Assembly: GCA_019614645.1 (NCBI GenBank)
Contig: JABWDB010000004.1
Span: 248,001 to 312,000, forward strand
From: Stratiolaelaps scimitus
Lineage: Eukaryota > Arthropoda > Arachnida > Mesostigmata > Laelapidae
Reading direction: 5' to 3'
Length of the DNA: 64,000 nt
Under the pieces are notes generated by a model. The model saw only the letters and a list, made by a program, of their open reading frames with translations. It was not told the origin of the DNA and ran no database searches. The translations under genes were made by a program, and so were the position numbers. Position 1 is the first letter of the stretch. The number at the start of each line of letters is the position of its first letter. This document shows, piece after piece, positions 1 through 10,870 of this stretch.

Positions 1-2094
1 TTTGTTGTAGGGGCACCCTCGCGTTTCTCCTATTGGTCTTCATATCGACGAGGCACCACGAGCCAGCCACTTCGGTTGTCTTGCCAGCATAGGCCCTTTT
101 CTACCATTGGCTGTCTTGGCGCGCGTTGTGACTGCGAGTCCGTATAAAGCAGCGCCCAGGAGGAAGAGGGGGCAGACGACGTTTGGTCGAGGAGGAAAAT
201 AACGCAGAGAGAGAGAGAGGGAGAGAGAAAGAAAGATAGAGAGAAAGAGAGACATAGGGAGAACTAGACTAGGCAAAGGAGAAGGAGCCTTGCCTCCTGA
301 GCTGCTTGCTTTCTGGCTGCTCGATGTAGTCCTGCCGCCTGTACATGCATTGTAAACGAGGTCACGATTTCGCTTTCCCGTTGTTCCTCCTCCGAACGGC
401 GTAGGCTCTTTTGTATACGAGTTCCCGCAATCTCCCCCAGACCCCCAGCGAGCGACCAACCGCTGTTTCGGCCGACACCGAAGCCACCGCCGTCGTTCCC
501 TGTCCAATTCGTTTATTATTTTACTCCTCTTTTTCATCATTCTGCTTTTTTGCTCTTTCTCTCTCTCTCTCCTTCTATTCCTCTTCGATTTCATCGAACT
601 CCATGAATGCGTTTTATTGCATTGGGCAGATTTGGAGAAATAACATACTAGATGTAAGGAACCAGCACAGGTACTCGTAGAGATGAACAAAAGAACCCGG
701 ATTGGGTTGGGGATTAGGGACGATGCATTAATTAATGAATCATTGTTATAAGAGTTCGCAATGGCTGGGGCTGTCCTGTTAACATGGGTTCGCTAAAAGT
801 TTGTTAAAGGTCGCTAGCTCTCTTGGATATATTGCATGGAACAGCCCACGATGTGATACTGAATCTGCCACGAAGTCTAGAAGGCAAAATGTGATGTTTT
901 CTTAATTGAATTGTAATTCGAACTCTATCTGTACGAAGTATTATACAATGGTCACCAGGGGGTGTAGTCGCCTCATCATTTTCTCTAGCTAAGATGTTTG
1001 TTATATTTGACAACATTGAAAAATGTTGACGTGTTACTATAAAATATTTCCTATAGACAATAGGCACACACAAATACACTCTATCGGTGAAGAATAGGGC
1101 AGCTTGATTAAAGGGGAGCATTTTTATTCTGTTTTCTCTTTGTACAAAGGTACACACTTGATCCATTTTCACATAATGAAAAAAAGATGCGCACTTTCCC
1201 TGTCATGTTTTGGTAGAGAGGTTCAGTAGAGGATTGCTTTGCGAAATTTTTCGGTTCGCCCGCGGGCCTTATAGTCTCTAGATGGCCTAGTTTAGTTATT
1301 GCGTCATATCCACGACGCCTGTGTCCTGTGTCAGCTGTCAGTTACCACGGTCGTGAGAGTCAAGAGCATGCGAGGCTCGTTGAGCCCGTACGAACACATG
1401 TAAAATGGCGACTTTTTGAAAATGCTTTTCATGTCGCGTTTTGTTGTCTGTTCGCTTAGCTCTCTATGACAAGGTTACAAGGTCACGGACAGACTTGAGA
1501 AGCCCGGTCACTTATTAGGAGTTCATTTCCGTTTCATCACAAAAGTCACTGTTTTCTATGGACATCAAGCCAACCCCTCTCTCGGTGCAGCGTTACGCGG
1601 TATTCCTTGTCATCCTCCATCATCGCGTTCAAAGGAACGAATCATAAATAACATGAGCATATGTCTTTTCAGACCCTGTACCCGACAGGAACATAAAGCA
1701 GAGCTACTTTTTTCTACAGAAATTTCCATACGTCGCGAATTGTCGCGGGCAACAGCTACAATAATAGCCTCTGGTTGCTATAGGCTAATCGCTGGCAATA
1801 TTTCATATAAGTGCATGCCTATGCACACATAATGTACCATGTCAGATATTAGGTCACCACAATTTAACAGAACATTTTGGGGCCTACCATTCTTTATTAA
1901 ATAAACTTGCCGACGCACAACTTTCATTGGTCTATCATAAAACACATGATGGTGATGCGATCCAATCGAGCTGTGTCTCGCCCACTATGGCCTACTCGTC
2001 GGTACATATATTAATTTTGTTCGTAGGTGGACATAAGAAATTCGAGTCTACTGCTCGTGTTTAACACCCCCGCGACCATCTATCGTTCTTGCAG
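1..2094. other. Left flank without a supported gene; purine and pyrimidine tracts
   Basis: A GA-rich tract (about 203-258) and a CT-rich tract (about 551-576) flank GC-richer sequence; together they are complementary and make long spurious reading frames on both strands. From 700 to 2094 the DNA is AT-rich with no coding signal I can defend. A short open frame starts at an ATG at 1558 but has no supporting context. Confidence 0.5.
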
Positions 2095-2896
2095 TTGGAA
2101 ACAGCCGCGGATGAGTGTTTTAAGGTCGTCCAGAATCTCACGGGATGGCCCGAATTGATGGACATTGTCTGCGCTGGAGACGAGAATCGCGGGGCGTCCT
2201 CGATAAAGAGCTGTTTCTCGAAGAGCGTTTCACAATACCTAATGTTCGATGCCAGGTGGGTGGTAGCATTGAATGGTTTGAATGTTGTCACGCTGCTTTC
2301 AGTCACATGAGCGTGCTGACTATTTCGCATGTATGTATTCTGAATAAGCAACGATGTCATTAAGTACTTAGGAAGCTAACCTCATAGATGACTGGTGAAC
2401 CAGCAAACTGTTTCAGCATGTGATGGCTCGTTTGGCTCTGACGCGGTATTGATTATTATGACAGCTACATATTAAATACTTAGTAATACTTATCGCGCCT
2501 TATTAGATAGAGAGAAGGAATCTTATCGAGCTTGTCCAGAACGTCTTTCACACCTCTTGTCGTATCGGTAGTGGTTCTATTATAATCCAGTGTGACGTAT
2601 ATATACATGTACCTGTTCAATTTATATACACACTGCATGCTATATATATATATATATATATAATGTGCCAGATACATGATACCAAACAAGTATTTAATTC
2701 GATTCCTTCTCTAACAGACGCATATCCATGTGATACCTCCTCATATCTACACCATGCATAGTAATGATAACCCTCACAATTTTTCCTATGGATCTCTCTG
2801 AGCATGCTATCGAGCTATCACGAGCCGCCGGGCTCAATAACCTCGCCGTGGTGGTTTTCCGCTAACGATCCCTTAATCCATCGTCAACTCGTCTGA
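2095..2896 (+). CDS. Possible last two exons of an unrecognised plus-strand gene (partial)
   Basis: A candidate exon (2095-2255) has a pyrimidine-rich acceptor ...GTTCTTGCAG and donor CCAG-GTGGGT. It is open for 53 codons (LETAADECFKVVQNLTGWPE ... QYLMFDA). Its phase-2 end joins a candidate terminal exon at 2803 (acceptor ...CTCTCTGAG), giving S-MLSSYHEPPGSITSPWWF and a TGA stop at 2894-2896. The composition is protein-like but I recognise no family, and I find no upstream exons. A different frame over the second exon is also open (see findings), so the model could be wrong. It ends about 3.3 kb from the convergent RyR stop. Confidence 0.3.
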
Positions 2897-5800
2897 GCCT
2901 AATTAAGGCTAAGCTTCTTCAAGTCCTGAATGGCGATGATGACTCGACCAGCCACACACTACTACAGCTTCTAACCACCAAACTAGCGCGATAGCATACT
3001 TATTCCCTGTTCTCAGTCAGCGATCTCCTCTCTCCGGTGTTGCCACCGTAGCCTCCCGTTCGATCAGACCCACGGAACAGACAAGATAAGGAGATTGAAC
3101 ATGAAACCTTCATACGATATGTTCTCCTCTTCATTTGCTGGATCGTAACAACTGACAGGTACAAGCACCACGCCGAAGGCTGAATAACTAACTGCTTGCA
3201 GTGGGTGGATAGATTTGCGGCTGTCTGGCTGTATACACCGTTGCCAGAGTTCGAAGTCGAGCCCGCAGTCACCTGCTCGAATCCTTGTAGCTGAGGAGGC
3301 TAAGGAGTTTGCTGAATGAGACCTTGCCGAGCATTAATTAGCGCACTGTACAGTTTACGGTCGGTACGCGTCGTTGCACTGGATCGGCCCACTTTCATGG
3401 AGATTAGAAGGTGTCTCTGGTGGTGTCCGTTCGTTTGAAGAAAATTTCCTTCTCTCAAAAAAAGCGTCGGCGAGAATTTTACACAAGACATAATATTATA
3501 GTATATATATATATATTTTAACATTTGCGGTTTATTTCCGGAACTGCAATTTTAATAATGCTTAGGTTCTCGATTAAAAAAATAGAGTATTATATTCGAA
3601 ACTAAGACCAAGCCACATCCGCGATGAGGAAGAGATATTCCTTGCCACTCGTCAATTACAGTCAACCTTTTGAATTTTGTTTAGCCTGAACTGGGGGGTG
3701 ACATTTTTACTCTGCTAGTAACAGCACCCAATGATTAGAGGTGAGAGTATCATCATAGTTCGAATGAGCTTGCTATACAATACTATTGATGTGGTATTTT
3801 TTTACTGTCAACGATAATAATTCGAAATTTATGGTCTTAACAAATCCAAATCAGTGAACGCCGTCTGCGCGTTGCCGCTTGGGTCGCCACCTTGGCTATA
3901 TATAAAGTCGCGATATTATTCCTCCCCACTATAAATACATTTTCCAGGGGCTGACTCGTAGCCAACATTCAGCGTCCACTGCAGGACTGCTTTCGGCATT
4001 GCTTCATAAGATGGGCCCTTTTTTAATGCCCACCCACTATAGCATAGGCCTAACTATCATGTCCAGTTCCGTTACGTTCCATCTTCAGAATTGGCTGTCT
4101 TCTACTCCTTTGGCCCAGAGGAACCTTGGTATTATTTAATGTGATGTAGCTCAGTTGGTCTCGTCAGAATTGTATAAATTCTCTATTTACTCCCAGCCAC
4201 TGATATGGTGGTGGGCGTGTGTTACTTCTATACGAATAGCTGTTAGGTAATAGTTATTATTATTATTATTTGATGAAATAGCCATGATCGACAACGAATT
4301 CTAAAAAGCTATGCTGACAATCTCGAGAGGCAGTTGACATCGTTGCTTAGCAAGTGCCTCATTCAAAAATCTCGTCGTAAGGGCCATATACCAGACATGG
4401 TCTCTAGAACATATTCGCACACGCGTTACGATGTGTATTTCATCTAGTTCTAATCTAGGTAGTCCCAAGAGACATTTCAAAAACATTAAACACCTACTAA
4501 CACATACGTAAGACGCTGATTCGCTCCGGTTAATTGTCTGTGAATTTCAGAGATGTGGACAAGATTACCCGAGAGTGTAGAAATAAAGCACCGCCAGAGG
4601 ATCCAACCGTTGTAGTGGAGTGAACCCAATATCCACCGGCCGGCGTTGACTGTAGAATCGTAGTCATGGTTATGATGTCATGTGACTAAATCAACTTGTT
4701 TGTTATATGATGATGGTGATGATTTCGAAATAATAAACATAAAACGCATTATGACCATTTTAATCTAAATAGCAACTCGAAATTCACTCTCTGCCAAGAA
4801 TACATTTCTATTTTAAAAAAATATGAAGATTCGCAATACTGGGTTCTCTCTCTCTCTCTCTCTCTAACTGTTGAAAAAAAATAAAGACTGAAATCCTCGT
4901 CTCCACCAATAATCTACATAGGTTATATATATCGCCTAAAAAGGACCATTACCTGAATATGTGACTATGAGGTTTTAATAGAACCGAGCATATCGAGTTT
5001 CTTCAGACAGCAATTCTCGAAACCTCCGAAGAGTACTCCGATATCATCTATAGTTGTGAACAAGAGGGAAGCTGTCAATGTAGCATTTGCAATTCACCTG
5101 TTGCATTAGACCAACGCTGGAGTTTGGGCAACGTGAAAATGAACACGTGGCTATATAACAAACAGAATATTTATTACAAGTGACTCAAGTAAACAGCGAT
5201 GAAGGCAACCTCCTGCTCGAGAGTTACACCCACTCACATACAGACAGACCGGTCGACGTTTTCATGTAATGCCACAACATTCGCAGCTGACAAAAAATAA
5301 TAAAGTGATGTACAATGACCCTGTTGGGTGTCTGTGTGTGTAGGTGTGCTTTTTCTTGAAGCGATGAAAATCAATCGTTGCCCGAGTAGATTAATTTTTT
5401 CTCCTATGTATATCTGACCTAGAACAACGTTCACAAACGAGTTCGTCGAGAGAGTATGCCATCCGCCGTTATCGACGCTCGTGAAATTAGCCCCAATTAA
5501 CTTAACGAACTTATGTCAGGCTCAGCATCAATGTTTTCCCATATCGCATCGCTATATCGTTGTAGTGTGTGACTATTAATTGTTTGATTTCGTAGCTAAT
5601 TTCACAATGCAACTTCGGTCAGATTTGTCGCACGCGATCAAGGTCGCGTACATTTCTCTCGAACGTGAGCCGAAATGACCACAAACACAGCATGAATAAT
5701 TTCGCTAAGTCTCATGATGCGCGTCATCAGCATCCTCGTTGCTATCGATACAAATAGCTCGAAGTGGTCACCAACAAAGAAAAAAAGTATTGCCTTTCTA

Positions 5801-6181
5801 AAAATGTCTTCCAAAGCCACCAGCGCCAGCCGCGTCTGAGGAGAGCCCCCATCCCCTCATAGTTGTATGTTCAGGTTCGCAAACATGCTAATGTTATCAT
5901 GACGTAGCCAAGAAGACGTTTCGTATGGCTGGCTGGTGAAGCTACTTGTCGAAACAGCAAGCTCGAACAGTTTCGATAACGCCAGCGGCCGATTGGATTC
6001 GATCAGATCGGATCAGCTGCAGCGGGCAACCCTATGTTGCTCACACCGGTCGATTAGTGTGCAACGGTCGCAACAGCAATGCGAATAGACCAAGTTGGGG
6101 TTCGTACTTCGTTCGCTGAAGCATTCATTATAATGATAGCCTCCATTGGCCTCTCTGATCTGCCGCCTATATTATGCCCCG
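2897..6181. other. Region downstream of RyR: likely RyR 3' UTR and repeats
   Basis: No coding exon is supported here. The RyR 3' UTR must run leftwards from 6181; one minus-strand AATAAA lies at about 5169-5174, which would give a UTR of about 1 kb, but this is weak evidence. The stretch contains a (CT)n run at about 4846-4864, a SINE-like copy at 3931-4017, a GGAACTGCA-family copy at 3531-3572, and a tRNA box-A-like sequence TAGCTCAGTTGG near 4147. Confidence 0.4.
3931..4017 (-). repeat. SINE family A fragment
   Basis: Contains TTTTCCAGGGGCTGACTCGT, CAGCGTCCACTGCAGGACTG and CTTTCGGCATTGCTTCATAA, the family body in reverse orientation. The tRNA head is missing or diverged. Confidence 0.5.
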
Positions 6182-9100
6182 TTATGAGCTGCCTTCGACA
6201 TCCTCGTACTGCTTGCGGAAGCAGTCGCCGACGGGGAAGAAATCCCAACATCTTCGCTGGTACATCTCCCAGACGTAGGTTTCTTGACCTGTGTACTCCG
6301 TGTCGGGTTTATTGATCAGGTGCATCAGGAAGAACCTATTATTAGTAGGGCAAAACAAACACAGTCGGAAAAACGTAAGGCGAAATACTTTCTCATATGT
6401 AAATTAGAGGACAAGCGCGCGGAAGGAAAGCCGTATTTGTCAGCCAACCACCAGCGATTGCTCGTGGTGGCGTTCACGCCATAGCGTTCGACGACCTCTA
6501 CCCACAATGATTACGTCCCGCGTATTTATTTCCGTCAGGTTGGCAACATATTGGGACGGTTCTCGTCTTTTGTTCTCGGCCTGTTCAGCTCGGCCTGTCT
6601 CTCTTCTCTCATCTCTGGCTAAATTTTCAAATTCATGTTTAATCGATGGGGTGTTTGCAATCGCAGGGTGGTGGTTGCTTTACTCACATGTAGTTCGCAA
6701 GATTGTGTTCTTTCGCGACATGTGTATCAAAGCCATGCGGCACACTGTCGAAATAATCCTTGCCGATGCCGCAAATGAAGCAGTTGGACTCCATATCGTC
6801 CACTACGCTCTGCAGTTGGTCACGGAGTTCTCCGAAGGCGTCGATGATCAGACCTAATTTCCCCATAAGTGCGCATCTTATTATTAGTATTATTATTATT
6901 ACCAAAGTATCATAGTGACAAACGGTATTGAGAGTGTGTGGATAATGATTTAGGCTGAGATATAATGTATATATATATATATATATATATATTTGTATGG
7001 CATTGAAAACACTCGGGTCAGTAGCGTCGTTCACCGTACGTTGCCCTGATCGTACCCTGAATGATGGCGAGCAGAATAACAATGACAAAGAAGAAGAACG
7101 TAATGTCGAAGATGATTCGGTAGACCTCATATTCGTCACCGTCGGGCGCCTCAATCTCGTCACCAATGCCACCGCCGGCTCGTACGCCTTTGTACAGATG
7201 GAACACGAAGCACTGAGGTTCGCCGACGCAAACAATTCGAGAGGAGACAACGAAACAATGAAAACATTACACAGTGAACCGGAGGCTAATTCACATCCCG
7301 CCCAACGAGACAGCCAACTGCGGAGCGAGTATGTTCCGTCTATTCATCCGTCGAGATGTCTAATGTATGGTGAATATTAGGATATATTAGGATACTTGGA
7401 TGGAGAAAATTACATACTCTAATTTTATAATGGCGAATATTCATAATACTCTGAATGCCACCAACGTTTTTGGCCGGATATTTTCGGGCCGAAGTCAACA
7501 CATCAATAACCTCGATACTGATACCTTTGATGAAATGTTCATATATAATATATATATCATTGTACTTGTATGAACTTCAGTTAGCTTCCGTTGATTATAA
7601 GAGTGATTTAGTGCTTGCTCGCCGCTGCATACAACCGATGCTTGCAAACTATAACAGCGTTTTTTTTTTATAGAGTAAAACGGGAATTTAGCCACTTTTT
7701 TGGATAATCGTTTGTTGATTGCTTCGCTGGATGAATCGGCCACCAGAGGTTGGATTGTCTTGACTGAAGCGGAACACCGGTGGAGAGGTATAAGTGTCCC
7801 AGCTCGATGGACGTCGCCCCCTCTTACCGTCAGCATGTTGTGGCACTTTTGCGTAACTTCGTCGTCCTCCTCTTGTACGTAGAACTTTCGGAAGAAGGTG
7901 AACGCAATGACTGTATACATATACACAACGATTGTTAACAGCATCACTGTGAGACAGAGTTGTTTGCCGTTGTGGGTGACCGATTGCAGGATCGTCTTTA
8001 GCGAGGGCACGCAAACCGCCACGTCGATCAGGTGACCCGCGAAGAAGAAGTAGTTCATATTGCCAAGGATGGAGAAGGTCAGGTACCACAGATTGTACAG
8101 GAATGACTGAAATGCGACAACCAAAGCGTTTGGTGAACACGAACCGAGCTCGTCATAAGGATGCATTCGTAATAAAGTAGATTGTGGTTTCGATATCTCT
8201 CTAAGCTGTTAGGCACACCTGAAACAAGAAAGTGACCCCCGCTGACCCCAAAGAAGTGACCCCCGCTGACCCCAAAGAAGCGGCCCCCGCTGTCATTAGA
8301 CACTGCGTGTTCTACAGACACCCCATTGACCACAGTTGTGTCCACAGGCGGGAAGTGGACAGAGGGGTTGAGAGGAAGTCTGGTCTTGGGGGAGAGAGTG
8401 AGAGAGAAGGGAAGCAGCTGAGAGTCAGCTAACCACGTCATGTCCGTACGGTGAGGAAGATATGTGGTGCTCGTGGCTGGGCTTGTACGCATCTCACCAC
8501 CCTTACTGAAGAACGCGCTAAGGGATACCGGTAAGGGTGGTGCTGTCGAACATCGTCAACAGTTCCATAGCGAGGGGGGGGGTCATGGTCTTGGCATGCA
8601 CTAGTACGGCAACACCTCCCCTTTTAAACAAAAGACACTGCGTGTTTAATGACTGCCTCTGTCGAGGAAGGTGTTCGCCGTTGACTTCGTTAATGGCTCA
8701 GTTTTCTGATCTTTTCTTTTGTTCAACGACACGAGGTCCTATTGCGCAAAGAATTGATTACAATAACTGCTATACATTCATCAGCACATACGTTGTCCGT
8801 GATGGTGACCCCGGCTTGCCAGATCTGGTACTTCCAGTCGACGTTCGTAATGCTGAAACAATACAATGACTGATGTGTGATACATCGTTTTCAACATACC
8901 CTGCTGATGGCGTTTATGCTTTGCTCGTATGAAACGACTGGAAGTGTCATTTGAATCAGGTACTCTCTGAGCTGCATTCACACTCAACCTTTTTGTGAGC
9001 AATTCGCAGAACACGTTTCCAAAGAAGGATTAAGCAACATTTAACACAAGCTGGCAAGTCTGGACTTCCAATTCACACTGAATATGATACACATGGCGAA

Positions 9101-10870
9101 TAAATATCTATAAATAATAAATATCTGTTAGGAAAAAATGCACAATTCTAGGATTCTAATTCGAAATAGAGAGAAAGATGGGCGGATACTCGAAACTATT
9201 CAAATGCGGCTTGTGGGAATAATATGTGGAGCGGAACACTAAATATGCATCAATGTATTTTTCGAGCGAATTCTATTTTCTGGTCGAACCGTGCCTTGTA
9301 GCTATTCTGTAACGCTCGAGGAAATGTGCCTTTACACCGTTACTCGAAAAATCTTTGCCTACGCCCTATGGGGCTCTCGGTGTTTAACCTGTGCAACGAA
9401 ACCAGACAAACGTCAAAGCCAGGGCAGAGAGCCGTCTTTAGAAGAAGGATTCTGATCTGGGCTAGAAAATATTAGGCTTTCGCCGCCTGTGGGGAAAACG
9501 TAGTTCTAGGCTGCACGACATCGTGATAGAAAAACAGGCTGCTAGGTTCGCTTCTCCAGGGTCCTTGTAACGTTCAAGTTATTTCTGAAAATAATAATAC
9601 TTACTTACTCCTTGCAGCGTCCACCAATGAAGCCCTTTAGAAACTATGGCTCGACCCGTAAGCCCCCTCACCCATCAACGACTGTCTTCGCCTACACGTC
9701 AGCCTCAAAAGGCCATATGGGTCTGACTTATCCTTTCTCATAGAATCCTGTCTAAGTAGCAGGAACTCTATCAAGACGGTCTTGTAGCTTCAACGAATCA
9801 TGAATCTCAGATATTATTACTATTACTACTTGTCTCAGTGAGTGCTAAAAGCAGTACCGTGGACGTTAAATGTTGGCTGAGAGTCAGTCCGAAGACCTTG
9901 TCTCAATGAGCGAATAGCGAGGTCAGCAAATCGGGGTGTTTTAGCGCCACTTACAATGAGAAGATGCCTGCTGATTTCTCTTCTTCCTGCAGTCCGCCCT
10001 TGCTCATACCGAGTAACTTGCTCAGCTGTTCGACGTCGAAGGTCTCGCTGTACTTCTGACGGACGCGTTTCTTAACGAACTTGTCCCAGTAGTTGACAGG
10101 GAAGGAGCGTGTCGAGATCACCAACTTGTCCCAGCGTGCCTTGATCTCGTCTTCAGGCGGCTCCTCCGAGATGTACATCCCATCGAACTCCATCGCTCGA
10201 GCGACCTCTTTTTCCCGTTTGAAGATGGCCAACGGCACCTTGAGATTGTAGTAAGCGATCATCATGCAGAACGAGATGATCGAATGGATAATCGCCATGC
10301 CGCGAAGGATCGGTTCGAGATAGTAGAGCTTCTCATCTATCACAACGAACTCTTCGATTTCTTCCTCCGATCCTGAACCATCCTCTCCCGAGCCCGATCC
10401 CGAGCCGAGGAGGGCGTCCGTCAGATTAGATAAAAGACTTCCTGATCCGGATCCGTCATCGTCGTCGTCGTCATCATCGAACATCGATTTTACGACCTCT
10501 GCTGAGCCATCGTCCTCATCTTCCTCAAGGGTAGTCACCTGAATGGCCCCACGCATGTGTCCGTGTATCAAGAAGATGATTAAGAACTCGACATGTTAGA
10601 ACCTATACAAAACAAATCTACAACGAAGCTGAGATGCCTTAGGCGCATTTTTAGGATAATGTTATTGCCGCTGGTGTGGTGGGTGAACGCTATGACGAAG
10701 AAAGATGAATTATTGATGAATCTGTGAACGGAGACACTCGGAGGCCGAAGCCAATCATAAGCATCCATGTTAGATGTTGTCACCTTGTAGAAGAGTAGAA
10801 TAAAGTTGATACAGAACGCGAGGACGAGAGCGACGTATTTCATGGTGTAGAAGTTTCTCGCCAGGAAGGA
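6182..10870 (-). CDS. RyR: RyR exons 44-50: transmembrane channel domain and C-terminus
   Basis: Exons: 10870-10784, 10538-9955, 8852-8792, 8106-7828, 7212-7056, 6853-6688 and 6335-6182. Exon 44 holds S1 ([20 protein letters not shown]). Exon 45 begins with a long acidic Gly/Ser-rich luminal loop, then S2 and [20 protein letters not shown]. Exon 46 gives [17 protein letters not shown]. Exon 47 carries S3-S5 ([25 protein letters not shown]). Exon 48 carries the pore loop and filter ([15 protein letters not shown]) and S6 ([15 protein letters not shown]). Exon 49 continues into [13 protein letters not shown] with the Cys/His zinc motif [12 protein letters not shown]...H...H. Exon 50 ends [12 protein letters not shown] and TAA at 6182-6184. 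Unlike the other conserved blocks, residue 4966 (Cys, codon 8013-8011) departs from the family glycine. Confidence 0.97.

Noticed and set aside
40..690. 216-codon minus-strand open frame at the left end
   Set aside because: It is dominated by Arg/Glu and Leu/Ser runs translated from GA/CT tracts; no family resemblance and no splice context.
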